64,000 nucleotides of DNA. It comes from DAHUYF01 sp035623985 (GTDB taxonomy: Bacteria > Pseudomonadota > Alphaproteobacteria > ATCC43930 > CGMCC-115725). The DNA is taken from the NCBI GenBank assembly GCA_035623985.1, contig DASPSJ010000022.1:1-64000 (forward strand), given 5' to 3'. The position numbers were made by a program, and so were the translations under genes. Positions 49,013 through 57,650 of this stretch are shown here, one piece after another. The first letter of the stretch is position 1; each line of letters begins with the position of its first letter. The notes below the pieces were generated by a model. That model was not told the DNA's origin. It was given only the letters and a program-made list of their open reading frames with translations, and did not search any database.

Positions 49013-49247
49013 CCGGGACGGGATGCAGGATTGACACCGGCACGGGAACCGGCGACGCGCCGATGCGGCGAATCAAATAGGGTCCGTCGCCCAGCTTTCT
49101 CAGCGCGAGGTCGGCCGCTTGCTGGAACGACGGAAACGTGCCGCACAGCCTGCGATCATGCACGACCACCCACTCCCCGCGATGCGCGGCTTCGAGTTCG
49201 CCCTTCATGTCGTTGTAGGCTTCGATTTCCTGGTCCAACGTCGTCAT
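48999..49247 (-). CDS. Small protein paired with the retropepsin-like protease
   Basis: The protein is 82 residues from the ATG at 49245-49247 with GGGGAG upstream; an in-frame ATG at 49283 is possible. The sequence LDQEIEAYNDMKGELEAAHRGEWVVVHDRRLCGTFPSFQQAADLALRKLGDGPYLIRRIG fits the DUF5678-like type of short proteins (an EWV..HD...G.F..F..A...A....G..P.L.R pattern). Such genes repeatedly precede retropepsin-like genes, here with a 14-bp overlap, which suggests a functional pair. Confidence 0.75.
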   Translation of the reverse strand: MTTLDQEIEAYNDMKGELEAAHRGEWVVVHDRRLCGTFPSFQQAADLALRKLGDGPYLIRRIGASPVPVPVSILHPVPDGAS

Positions 49248-49491
49248 CGCGAGTCTCCCCTCAGCGACCGCGCGGCCGTTCAACGACCGCTTTGTCGCCG
49301 GGATCGTTTCTTGCTGTCAATAAAGAAGCATAAGGTGCTGCACCGTTTGGCGTTTTGCCGCCGAGTCGCGCGCGCGAGGTCGGCAAGCGCCGGTTTCCGC
49401 GCGCGAGTCGCGGCAGAAGTGGAGAGCGAGCGTCGGAGAGCGTCGGGCACCACGACGCGGGCGCTGCACCGGCGCCCTTGCAGCGGAAGGC

Positions 49492-50070
49492 TTACGGCGT
49501 CTCGGTAATTGTGAAAGCGCCGCGGAGATCGCCGATCTTGAAGCCGGTGGCGGCGTCCTGCGGATAAAGCGCCTTGAGCTTTGCCGCGACCTCGGGAGTG
49601 ATCGAGGTGCCGTGGCAGCCGAGGCACATCTCGCCGGCCGGGATCGCCTTCATGTAGCGGAAGACGCGCTTGCCGTCCTTCTCCGCGTACTCGCCCACCT
49701 CCAAGGCCTGGGCGCTCTCGCCGGCGGCCTTGCGCTGCTCGAAGCTCTGGAGCTGCGCCAGCTCCCACGCATCCGGCCGGTTGCGCGGCTGGCGCAGCTT
49801 GAGGCTGGTGCGGCCGATGGTCATTTTCCATTCGCCCGATTTTTCCGCCGCGATCTTCGGCGCGACGGTATTGCAGACGCCGATGGCATTCACCAGCCCG
49901 CCGGCGGCGATCGCCTTCTGCAACTCGCCGCTGAGCGTCTTGCTGAAATCGGCGGCGGCGGCGCGGGCGGCCTCCATCCGCTGCTTCATGTCGTCCTCGG
50001 CCGCCGCCTTGCCCATCGAGATCGCCGCCAGCAGCGCCACGGCCATCGGCCAACCGATCCTGCGCGTCAT
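49492..50070 (-). CDS. DUF3365 (Tll0287-like) haem-binding periplasmic protein
   Basis: The protein is 192 residues from the ATG at 50068-50070, with GGAGGAGAG upstream. A Sec signal (WPMAVALLAAISMGKAAA) is followed by a helical domain (AARAAAADFSKTLSGELQKAIAAGG, AIGVCNTVAPKIA) and one CxxCH in GEMCLGCHGTSITPEVAAKLKALYP. DUF3365 proteins bind one c-type haem and may sense redox state or small ligands. It is divergent from the EamA transporter across 42 bp. Confidence 0.85.
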   Translation of the reverse strand: MTRRIGWPMAVALLAAISMGKAAAEDDMKQRMEAARAAAADFSKTLSGELQKAIAAGGLVNAIGVCNTVAPKIAAEKSGEWKMTIGRTSLKLRQPRNRPDAWELAQLQSFEQRKAAGESAQALEVGEYAEKDGKRVFRYMKAIPAGEMCLGCHGTSITPEVAAKLKALYPQDAATGFKIGDLRGAFTITETP

Positions 50071-50112
50071 CGGTCTCTCCTCCCCGGGCGGACAGCATAG
50101 CCGGTCTCCGCT

Positions 50113-51069
50113 ATGCTGAGGAGGCGCATCGCCGGCACCTTTGACATGACCCCCGCCATCCCCTCCGCGCGCCAAGACCAGATCCCACGTGGCATCTTCT
50201 ACATGGTGGGCTCGACGCTGCTGTTCGCCGGGGTCAATGCGGCGGTGAAGTGGGAGGTGGGTCTCTATCCCGTGGGCGAGGTCGCGTTCTTCCGCTCGCT
50301 CTTCGCCCTCATCCCCTGCTACCTGCTGATCCTGCCGCGCACCGGCTTCGGCGTGCTGCGCACCCAGCGCTGGCCCGACCACGTCAAGCGGGCGCTTTCG
50401 CAGACCTGCTCGATGATGAGCATCTTCCTGGCCTTCCAGTTGATGCCGCTGGCCGGGGCCGTCGCCATCAGCTTCTCGGCGCCGCTCTTCACCACCTTGC
50501 TGTCGATCCTCGTCCTCAAGGAGCGGGTCGGGCCGCATCGCTGGTCGGCGCTCATCGTCGGATTCCTCGGCGTGCTGTTCGTCACCAAGCCCGGCGCCGG
50601 CACGCTGCAGCTCGGCGCGGTGTTCGCGCTGGCGAACGCAGTGCTGATCTCCACCGTGGCGATCGCCATCCGCCGCATGAGCCTCACGGAATCGACGGAG
50701 ACGCTCACCATCTATCAGCTCAACCTGATCACGCTCTTCACCGCCTTGCTGCTGCCTTTTGGCTTTGCCATGCCGGCCTGGCATGACGCGCTGCTCATGG
50801 CCGCGGCCGGCATCGCCAACGGCGTCGCGCAATATTGGTGGACGCGGTCGCTGCATCTGGCGCCGCCCTCGGCGGTGGTGCCGTTCAACTACCTGTCGCT
50901 GGTCTGGGCGGTGATCGCCGGCTTTCTCGTCTGGGGCGACCGGCCGACCCGCGACTTGATGATCGGCGCCAGCGTGGTGGTGGGCTCGGGCCTCTACATC
51001 TTCTGGCGCGAAGCGCTGCGGCGGCGCGAGCGGCTGGCGGCGCCTAGAGAAAATTATTCGGCCAGATGA
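50113..51069 (+). CDS. EamA/DMT-family transporter
   Basis: The 318-residue protein has ten predicted helices in two EamA repeats (FYMVGSTLLFAGVNAAVKWEVGLYPVGEVAFFRSLFALIPCYLLI and the matching second half from GAVFALANAVLISTVAI). LAFQLMPLAGAVAISFSAPLFTTLLSILVLKERVG is the conserved stretch. It probably exports or imports small metabolites. The start could instead be the ATG at 50146, giving 307 residues; neither has a clear ribosome site. Its end overlaps the converging HD gene by 26 bp. Confidence 0.9.
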   Translation: MLRRRIAGTFDMTPAIPSARQDQIPRGIFYMVGSTLLFAGVNAAVKWEVGLYPVGEVAFFRSLFALIPCYLLILPRTGFGVLRTQRWPDHVKRALSQTCSMMSIFLAFQLMPLAGAVAISFSAPLFTTLLSILVLKERVGPHRWSALIVGFLGVLFVTKPGAGTLQLGAVFALANAVLISTVAIAIRRMSLTESTETLTIYQLNLITLFTALLLPFGFAMPAWHDALLMAAAGIANGVAQYWWTRSLHLAPPSAVVPFNYLSLVWAVIAGFLVWGDRPTRDLMIGASVVVGSGLYIFWREALRRRERLAAPRENYSAR

Positions 51070-51784
51070 TGGTGCGCCACATATGCGCGACGGGCGAGCC
51101 GTCGAAGCCGAGGCCGTCCTCGGGCTGCCGGAAATGGCGGCCGACGATGTCGATGAAATCCTCGAACGAGACCACCGCCGCGGGATCGAAGGCATCGACG
51201 TCGAAGAGCGTGATCTGGCGGGCCGACATGTACCAGCGATGCGTCCGCGCCTCGCGATAGGCTTCGTGGATGTAGGGCGACGGCACGTAGTCCGGTCCGA
51301 AATAGCGGATATAGGCCTCCGGATAGGGATAGCCGACGCTGTCATCGGCGAAGAAGCGCAGCACCTGGTGATTGAGCACCGCCCAGCTCACCTCTTCCTC
51401 GACATAGGGGCCGATGAGCTGCGCCCCCCAATAGCCATGGTCGCCGCCGATGAGGCCGGCGACGGAGATGTCGTGCAGCAGGCAGGCCAGGACCACCTTC
51501 TCGTCGAGCCCGGCCTTGCGCGCAAGGGCGGCGCTCTGCAGCATATGGTTGACGACGAAGGGGTGGAAGCGCAGGCGGAAGAAGTCCATCAGGCTCGGCC
51601 GCTCCGGCATCTTCGCCAGCGCCGGATTGTCGCCCATCATCATCACGGTGTCGGGGCCGAGCTGCTGCATCAGCGCGAAGCAATTGGCGAAAGCCGGCGT
51701 TCCCATGGTGCCGATCAAAACGGGAAAAATCAGACGACGGCGCTTGCCTTGGCCGTGGCTCTCCTGGGCAGTTTCCTCGTACAT
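51044..51784 (-). CDS. HD-domain metal-dependent hydrolase
   Basis: The protein is 246 residues from the ATG at 51782-51784, with AAAAGGAG upstream. HD motif: His80 in VVNHMLQSAALARK, then CLLHDISVAG (His104-Asp105) and GGDHGYWGAQLI. A phosphohydrolase-like fold is expected; the substrate is unknown. The upstream region holds a decayed partial copy of the same gene (51996-52367), so the locus was once duplicated in tandem. The 5' region has an A/T run near 51840-51865 suited to a promoter. Confidence 0.82.
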   Translation of the reverse strand: MYEETAQESHGQGKRRRLIFPVLIGTMGTPAFANCFALMQQLGPDTVMMMGDNPALAKMPERPSLMDFFRLRFHPFVVNHMLQSAALARKAGLDEKVVLACLLHDISVAGLIGGDHGYWGAQLIGPYVEEEVSWAVLNHQVLRFFADDSVGYPYPEAYIRYFGPDYVPSPYIHEAYREARTHRWYMSARQITLFDVDAFDPAAVVSFEDFIDIVGRHFRQPEDGLGFDGSPVAHMWRTIIWPNNFL

Positions 51785-51995
51785 GGCGTTTCTCCTTTTG
51801 ATACAATTAATGCATGTACATATCGGCCCTGTCCAGGCGTTTTTCTAAAAAAAGAAGTTTTTTCCATCCGTAATACAACTTTTGATGAAGGAGAATTCCC
51901 GTTCGCGCGTCTCGCGATTGAACCTGTGTTCGTTCAGGCAAGGAGCACGGTGGCGCCGGCGGTGCGCCGCGCCGCAAGTGCGTCATGGTCGGCGG

Positions 51996-52367
51996 CTATC
52001 GGTTGCGGCAGCGATTGACGGGTGCTCGCGGGCGGAAGCAGCGAAGATCGGCGGGACGGACCGGCGGACGCTGCGCGATCGGGTGCATCGCTGCAACGAG
52101 GCTGGCGCTCCGCGGCAGATGATTGACGCCGCGAGGATGAAGGCGCGGGCGGAAGAAATCGAGGCGCGTCGGGCGCGCCGGCATCTTTGCCAGTGTCGGA
52201 TTGTCGCTCCTCGTCACGGTGTCGAAGCCGACCCGCTGCAACGGCGCGAAGCCGTCGGCGAAAGCCGGCGTTCCCATGGCGCCGATCGCGGCGGAGAAGA
52301 TCGGGCGCCGAGATTTGTCGTGGCCGCGCGCCCCTGCGGCGACGATGCGTCCGGCGTCATCGGACAC
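51996..52367 (-). pseudogene. Decayed 5' fragment of a second HD-domain gene
   Basis: The reading frame contains RRPIFSAAIGAMGTPAFADGFAPLQ, then DTVTRSDNPTLAKMPARPTRLDFFRPRLHPRGVNHLPRSASL. It aligns along its length with residues 17-87 of the neighbouring HD protein (RRLIFPVLIGTMGTPAFANCF onward). The homology stops just before the HD motif, so the catalytic part is missing. A GTG at 52367 opens the frame, but it lacks a good ribosome site. The remainder, 52368-52443, is unassigned. Confidence 0.75.
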
Positions 52368-52443
52368 GGCGATCCTTCTCGGCGCCGCGTGATTGGTGCG
52401 CGGGCGCGGCCCGTTCCGGCAAAAGTCTCGGGCGGCCTTCCGG

Positions 52444-53244
52444 TCACCCGACGATTCCCTTGGCCGCCCAGGCGCTGGCGGCGAGGCTTAAGGGGCCGTC
52501 CGCGGCGCCGGCGCAATAGGCCCCGCGCAGCGCCGCTTCGAGCGCGGCGAGCCGCTCGGGCGTCAGCCGCTTCACGTAGTCGCCGACCGGTCCTTGCGCG
52601 TTGCGGATCGGCTGCCAGTAATCGGCGAAGTCGCGAAAGGACTGGCGGATGGTGAGCGTCCGCGCCGTCACCTGCGTCAGGCCCGCGGCGTGGAAAGCGG
52701 CCTCCAGCGCGCCGGCGCGGGTGAGCGGGCTCGAAAGCTGGCGCGCGCGGGCGCGCGCGGCATCGCCATCGAGCGCCGCAGCCGTGTCCCAGAAGATGCG
52801 CTGATAGACGAGTCCGCCGGCGAAATCCCAGACCGCGGCGGCGACGCAGCCGCCCGGCCGCGTCACGCGGCGCATTTCCTCGAGCGCGCGCTCGGGCGCC
52901 GGCATGAAGTTGAGCGCCAACAGCGAGAAGCTGCGGTCGACCGCGCCGTCGGCGAGCGCGAGCGCGGCGGCGTCGCCGACGCGGAAGTCGAGGCGCGGAT
53001 CATCGCTCAGCGAAGCGGCGTAGTCGATATAGGGTCGGGCGATGTCGATGCCGAGAATGCGCCGCGGCTCGCTCCGTCGCGCCAGCGCCAATGCCAGGCT
53101 GCCGGTGCCGCAGCCGAGATCGAGCACCGTCTCGCCGGCGCCGAGCCCGGCAAAGGCGATGAGCGCGTCCGCCAGCAGCGGGCTCCAGCGGCCCATCAGC
53201 CGCTCATAGGCGGCGGCGTCGGTGGCGGTGTAGGTCGATGACAT
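52444..53244 (-). CDS. SAM-dependent class I methyltransferase
   Basis: The protein is 266 residues from the ATG at 53242-53244; a longer frame to 53367 adds a basic stretch and is unlikely. SAM-binding motif I is ETVLDLGCGTGSLALALA near residue 40; acidic motif II is ILGIDIARPYIDYA; motif III is LNFMPAPERALEEMRRVTRPGGCVAAAVWDF. This is the UbiE/Methyltransf_11 type. The substrate is unknown, and no pathway genes are adjacent. Confidence 0.88.
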   Translation of the reverse strand: MSSTYTATDAAAYERLMGRWSPLLADALIAFAGLGAGETVLDLGCGTGSLALALARRSEPRRILGIDIARPYIDYAASLSDDPRLDFRVGDAAALALADGAVDRSFSLLALNFMPAPERALEEMRRVTRPGGCVAAAVWDFAGGLVYQRIFWDTAAALDGDAARARARQLSSPLTRAGALEAAFHAAGLTQVTARTLTIRQSFRDFADYWQPIRNAQGPVGDYVKRLTPERLAALEAALRGAYCAGAADGPLSLAASAWAAKGIVG

Positions 53245-53437
53245 GCGCGCTTCGTCGGGGGTTGCGCCGTCGCGGTTTCGGCACTTTAGCGCGCGCGGGC
53301 GACGGCGTTCCATCGGTTGTGCCGCAGGGTCGAAACGCGGCAGGCGCCGCGGCCGACGAGGGCGCAAAAACGAACTGCCCGGCGCCGCTGCTCGAAAGCG
53401 TCGGCGCCGGGCAGTCCGCGTAGTCGCTGCGAGACGA

Positions 53438-53617
53438 TTACCGCCGCTTGGCGGAGCGCTTCGCGACGCGGCGCTTTGCGACGCGGCGACGGGCGTGGCT
53501 CTTCTTCGCGTGCTTCGCGCGGCGCGGCGACTTGCGCATCGCGGCCGACGAGCGGGCGGCTTTCGACTTGCCGCGGCGGTGTGACTTGTGCGCCGCCTTA
53601 TGCTTCTTTCTACGCAT
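53438..53617 (-). CDS. Very basic Lys/Arg-rich small protein (histone-like)
   Basis: The protein is 59 residues from the ATG at 53615-53617, with GGGAGAG upstream. It is almost entirely Lys, Arg, Ala, His and Ser (HKAAHKSHRRGKSKAA, KSPRRAKHAKKSHARR, VAKRRVAKRSAKRR), with no acidic residue. Such proteins behave like H1-type or HU C-terminal tails and bind nucleic acid non-specifically. It lies near, and divergent from, an HU gene (54030), which fits a nucleoid role. A basic translation artefact of GC-rich DNA is possible, but the ribosome site supports a gene. Confidence 0.65.
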   Translation of the reverse strand: MRRKKHKAAHKSHRRGKSKAARSSAAMRKSPRRAKHAKKSHARRRVAKRRVAKRSAKRR

Positions 53618-54029
53618 CGAAATCTCTCCCAGAGGTTGCGAACGCCGCACAGAGTCGGGTCAAGAAGTTAATAATTCCTTTTTGAACCAAGTGTTTTTCA
53701 AGTCCAGCACGCGCCGGACGCCGTCCACGGCCTGTCTCCGCATGGCTAATATGTGGTAATCGCCGAGACGAAAGCGTCGGTTACTTCATGATCATCACGC
53801 GAGTACGGCGGCCGACTCGGGGCGGGCGGCGCGTCGTCCCGCGCCCGCGCCGCGGACACTCGAAAACGTCGGTGAAACGGGCATTTCTGGCGATTCGCGA
53901 GCAGCGGCGCCGCGCGCGAAAAGGCGCGTTCGGCGGCACGCAAACACTTGCTTTACGCGCCTTGCCATGATTCTGTAGCGCTTGCGAAGGCCGTTGTGAC
54001 CTTGGAACGCAAGAGGGAGTCCGATAGCT
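53618..54029. other. Divergent spacer between the basic protein and HU genes
   Basis: 412 bp without a convincing ORF. It has an AT-rich part near 53660-53710 (upstream of the basic gene, with TTGACC as a possible -35) and must hold the HU promoter near 53940-53990. No repeats recognised. Confidence 0.45.
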
Positions 54030-54332
54030 ATGGCAGTGAAGAAAAAGGCGGGTGCCTCGACGGTAACCCTGAAGCACTTGGCGGCGGCGGTGGCCGAAGA
54101 GCACGAGATGCCGAAGAAGCACAGCGAGGCGGTGCTCGGCAGCATGATCGATCTCATCGTGAAGCATCTCAAGAAAGGCGACCGGATCCGCATCGGCGGG
54201 CTCGGCATCCTGGTGGTGCGCAAGCGCGCTGCGCGCATGGGCCGCAACCCCGCGACCGGCGAGCCGATCAAGATCAAGGCGAGCAAGAAGGTCGCCTTCC
54301 GCGCCGCCAAGGAACTCAAGGAAGCGATCTGA
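54030..54332 (+). CDS. HU-family DNA-binding protein
   Basis: The 100-residue protein has an N-terminal extension MAVKKKAGASTVTLKH followed by the HU fold: LAAAVAEEHEMPKKHSEAVLGSMIDLIVKHLKKGDRIRIGGLGILVVRKRAARMGRNPATGEPIKIKASKKVAFRAAKELKEAI. RMGRNPATGEPIKI is the DNA-embracing arm, with the Pro that intercalates. GAGGGAG lies upstream of the start. It probably contributes to nucleoid structure. A paralogue of the main hup gene elsewhere is likely. Confidence 0.92.
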   Translation: MAVKKKAGASTVTLKHLAAAVAEEHEMPKKHSEAVLGSMIDLIVKHLKKGDRIRIGGLGILVVRKRAARMGRNPATGEPIKIKASKKVAFRAAKELKEAI

Positions 54333-54528
54333 GGGCCGAGCGCCCGGTCGCAGCCTCGCCGTCGCCGTCGCTCCGACCGCAGCGCGCCGCTCCGCTCCGA
54401 CGCACGGCGTCGATGCACCGCCCGCCGCGCCCGCCCGCGCGGCGGGCGGCGACTTTCTGCGCGCCGCCGAGGCGATGGCGAAGCAGGGCCGCACGCGATA
54501 GCATGGGCGCCGCGGAAAGGATAGGGAA

Positions 54529-56205
54529 ATGCCGATCATCTCGGGCAAACGCGCCTTTCTCGAGCTCCTGAAGCAGGAAGGCGTCGAGCTCATCTTCGGC
54601 AATCCCGGCACCACCGAGCTGCCGCTGATGGATGCGCTCGCGGTTGAGACCGGCCTGCGCTACGTGCTCGTCCTGCAGGAGGCGGCGCTGATGGCGATGG
54701 CGGACGGCTACGCCCAGGCCTCGGGCAAGCTCGCCGTCGCCAACGTGCACGTGACGCCCGGGCTCGGCAACGCGCTCGGCATGCTCTATGACGCGCAGAA
54801 GGCGCAGGCGCCGATCCTCGTCACCGCCGGCCAGCACGATCAGCGTTTCACCTTCACCGAGCCCATCCTGTGGGCGGATCTGCCGACCATCGCCCGGCCC
54901 TTCGTCAAATGGTCGGCCGAAGTGCGCCGCCTCGAGGATCTGCCGCGCGCCGTCCACCGCGCCGCCAAGACGGCGCTGGCGCCGCCGACCGGCCCGGTGT
55001 TCCTGTCGCTGCCGGTCGACGTGCTGAACGCCGAGGCCGAGCTCGATCTCGGCGCGCCGACGCGGGTGGCGCCGGGAATGCGCGGCGACGGCGCGGCGAT
55101 CGCGGCGGCGGCGGCGCTGCTGGCGCAAGCGGAGCGGCCGGCGATCATCGCCGGCGACGCGGTGGCGCAGCGCCGCGCGCATGAGGAGCTGGCGGCGCTC
55201 GCCGAGGCGCTGGGCGCGCCGGTCTATGTCGAAGGCATCGCCAACACCGCGTCCTTCCCCTCCTCCCATCCGCTGTACCGCGGCGCCATGCTGCGCCTCG
55301 CGCCGGCGATCCGCGAAGTGCTGGAGCAATACGACCTGTTGCTCTCGGTCGGCGGCGACCTCTTCACCCTGTCGCTGCCGTCGGAGGTCGATCCGGTCCC
55401 GCCGGGTCTCGACATCATCCATCTCGACGTCGATGCCTGGGAGATCGGCAAGAACTATGCGGCGAAGGTCGCGATTCTGGGCGATCCCAAGGCAAGCCTG
55501 CCGGATCTCGCCCAGGCGCTGGCGGGCTGCATGAGCGCCGAGCAGCGGGCGCGGTCGCAAGCGCGCGGCGCGGCGATGCGCCGACTCATCGCCGGCGAGC
55601 GCGAGAAGCTGGTTGCCAAGGCGCGCGCCGAAGCGGGGAAGACGCCGATCCGGCCGCTCGCCTTGCTGGAGGCGCTGGGCGCGGCGCTGCCCAAGGAGGC
55701 GGTGGTGGTCGAAGAGGCGCTTTCCTCTTCGCCGGGGCTGCGCCTGCTGCTGCGCGCCGACGACCCGCGGAGCTTCTTCGGGCTGCGCGGCGGCGGCATC
55801 GGCTGGGGACTGCCGGCCGCCATCGGCGTCAAGCTGGCGCTGCCCGAGCGGCCGGTGGTGGCGCTGATCGGCGACGGCAGCGCGATGTATACCTGCCAGG
55901 CGCTCTGGACCGCGGCGCATGACCGGGTCGGCGTCGTCTTCGTCGTCCTCAACAACCGGTCCTACCGCATCCTCAAGCAGCGCGCCAACGCGATGCAGGG
56001 CTTTGCCGCGCAGACCGACCGCTATATCGGGATGGACATTACGGAGCCGCCGGTCGATTATGTCGGCCTTGCCCGCGCGCTCGGCGTCGAGGCGGCGCGC
56101 ACTGGGGCGCTGAGCGAGGCGATCGAGCTGGTGCGGTCGGCGCTTGCCCAAGGCGGGCCGTCGCTGGTCGAGGTCGAGCTCGATCGCGGCTATGCGCCGG
56201 TCTGA
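54529..56205 (+). CDS. ThDP-dependent decarboxylase, benzoylformate decarboxylase-like
   Basis: The 558-residue protein matches benzoylformate decarboxylase in the N-terminal domain: FGNPGTTELPLMDAL (Thr where MdlC has Ser26), LQEAALMAMADGYAQASGKLAVANVHVTPGLGNALG with the catalytic Glu and the His corresponding to His70, and LPTIARPFVKWSAEV. The PP domain has LIGDGSAMYTCQALWTAAHDRVGVVFVVLNNRSY. I could not find a clear equivalent of His281. It may decarboxylate a 2-oxo acid. The next gene, 132 bp downstream, is a PQQ dehydrogenase. It is distinct from the 15935-17662 ThDP enzyme. Confidence 0.88.
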   Translation: MPIISGKRAFLELLKQEGVELIFGNPGTTELPLMDALAVETGLRYVLVLQEAALMAMADGYAQASGKLAVANVHVTPGLGNALGMLYDAQKAQAPILVTAGQHDQRFTFTEPILWADLPTIARPFVKWSAEVRRLEDLPRAVHRAAKTALAPPTGPVFLSLPVDVLNAEAELDLGAPTRVAPGMRGDGAAIAAAAALLAQAERPAIIAGDAVAQRRAHEELAALAEALGAPVYVEGIANTASFPSSHPLYRGAMLRLAPAIREVLEQYDLLLSVGGDLFTLSLPSEVDPVPPGLDIIHLDVDAWEIGKNYAAKVAILGDPKASLPDLAQALAGCMSAEQRARSQARGAAMRRLIAGEREKLVAKARAEAGKTPIRPLALLEALGAALPKEAVVVEEALSSSPGLRLLLRADDPRSFFGLRGGGIGWGLPAAIGVKLALPERPVVALIGDGSAMYTCQALWTAAHDRVGVVFVVLNNRSYRILKQRANAMQGFAAQTDRYIGMDITEPPVDYVGLARALGVEAARTGALSEAIELVRSALAQGGPSLVEVELDRGYAPV

Positions 56206-56337
56206 GCGGGCGGGCGGCGGGCGTCAAGGAAGCTGTCGACGGGCGGCGGCGGCTCCGGTAGTCTGTTGGATGTCCAACTTGCCTTGATCTCAAGGCGAAA
56301 TCGGCAGCCGGTCAAAGGCTGCAAGGGGAGACGCGGA

Positions 56338-57591
56338 ATGACAGAGAAGATGATGCTGGCGGGCATGGTTGCCGCCGCGGTGATGGCGCTGACCTCCGGC
56401 ACGCCGGCCTTGGCGCAGCTCAAGCACTATGATTCCAACACCGAGAGCTTCTGGAAGAATCCGCCGCCGGACTGGTTCCTCGGCGACGAGACCGAGCAGC
56501 AGAAGGGGCTGACCCCGCAGCCGAACCCGCCGACGCCGGCGAGCCCGGCGCAGCTCGATGCCAATCTGAAGAAGATCAAGCTGCTGCCCGGCTTCAAGAT
56601 CAGCGTCTTTGCCGCCAACGTGCCCGAGGCGCGGCAGATGGCCTGGGGCGACAAGGGCACCTTGTTCGTCGGCTCCTGGTTCGACGCCGGCAACGTCTAC
56701 GCCATCGTCGACGAGGGCGGCAAGAAGGTGGTGAAGACCATCCTGTCGAAATTGACGGTGCCGACCGGCATCGCCTTCTACAAGGGCGCGCTCTACGTCG
56801 CCGACGTCAACAAGATCTACAAATACGACAACGCCGAGGCCAATCTCGACAAGATGCCGGCGCCCAAGGTCGTCTATGACGACATGCCGCCTTACATCCC
56901 GCATGGCTGGAAGTATCTCGCCGTGGACAAGCAGGGCATGCTCTACGTGCCCTTCGGGCCGCCCTGCAACGAGTGCATGGCGCCGACCAGCACCATGCAG
57001 ATCCGGCGCGTCAATCCCAACAACGGCACGGCCGAGATCATCGCGCTCGGCGTGCGCAACAGCGTCGGCGGCGACGTCGATCCGCGCAGCGGCGACTACT
57101 GGTTCTCGGAGAACGCCCGCGACTGGATCAGCGACGACCTGCCGAGCGACAAGCTCAACCACGTGACGCGGCTGGGGCAGCATTTCGGCTATCCCTATTG
57201 CCATCAGGGCGACCTGCCGGATCCCACCTACGCCATGGGCCACAAATGCTCGGAGTTCACGCCGCCGGTCGTCAAGCTCGGGCCGCATATGGCGCCGCTC
57301 GGCATGAAATTCTACACCGGCGGCCAGTTCCCGGCGGAGTTCAAGGACGCCATCCTGCTGGCCGAGCACGGCTCGTGGAACCGGCATAAATACAATGGCG
57401 GCCGCATCGTCGCGATCAGCGTCGATCCCAGCGGCAAGCACCCCAAGCAGCAGGTGCTCGCCTCGGGCTGGATCGAAGGCGACCGCACTTTCCTCGGCCG
57501 GCCGAACGACGTGATCAACGCGCCCGACGGCTCGATCCTGGTGGCCGACGACTGGGCCGGCGCGATCTATCGCATCAGCTACGGCAAGTAG
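56338..57591 (+). CDS. PQQ-dependent sugar/aldose-type dehydrogenase (sorbosone dehydrogenase-like)
   Basis: The protein is 417 residues from the ATG at 56338 with GGGGAGACGCGGA before it. Sec signal MMLAGMVAAAVMALTSGTPALAQ. The mature part is a six-bladed propeller: LLPGFKISVFAANVPEARQMAWGDKGTLFVGSW, GIAFYKGALYVADVNKIYKY, GVRNSVGGDVDPRSGDYWFSENARDW, LAEHGSWNRHKYNGGRIV and GRPNDVINAPDGSILVADDWAGAIYRI. It probably oxidises an aldose or aldehyde in the periplasm. The dihaem cytochrome c gene downstream is a likely electron acceptor, although a terminator lies between them. Confidence 0.88.
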   Translation: MTEKMMLAGMVAAAVMALTSGTPALAQLKHYDSNTESFWKNPPPDWFLGDETEQQKGLTPQPNPPTPASPAQLDANLKKIKLLPGFKISVFAANVPEARQMAWGDKGTLFVGSWFDAGNVYAIVDEGGKKVVKTILSKLTVPTGIAFYKGALYVADVNKIYKYDNAEANLDKMPAPKVVYDDMPPYIPHGWKYLAVDKQGMLYVPFGPPCNECMAPTSTMQIRRVNPNNGTAEIIALGVRNSVGGDVDPRSGDYWFSENARDWISDDLPSDKLNHVTRLGQHFGYPYCHQGDLPDPTYAMGHKCSEFTPPVVKLGPHMAPLGMKFYTGGQFPAEFKDAILLAEHGSWNRHKYNGGRIVAISVDPSGKHPKQQVLASGWIEGDRTFLGRPNDVINAPDGSILVADDWAGAIYRISYGK

Positions 57592-57601
57592 TCTCTCTCT
57601 G

Positions 57602-57640
57602 CGCCCCGCCCGCGACGATGCGGGCGGGGCGTCGCTTTTC
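57602..57640 (+). terminator. Intrinsic terminator after the PQQ dehydrogenase gene
   Basis: CGCCCCGCCCGC (57602-57613) and GCGGGCGGGGCG (57620-57631) form a perfect 12-bp stem with a 6-base loop, followed by TCGCTTTTCC. It lies 10 bp after the stop codon. Readthrough could still reach the cytochrome gene at 57651. Confidence 0.8.
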
Positions 57641-57650
57641 CGGAACCCGG

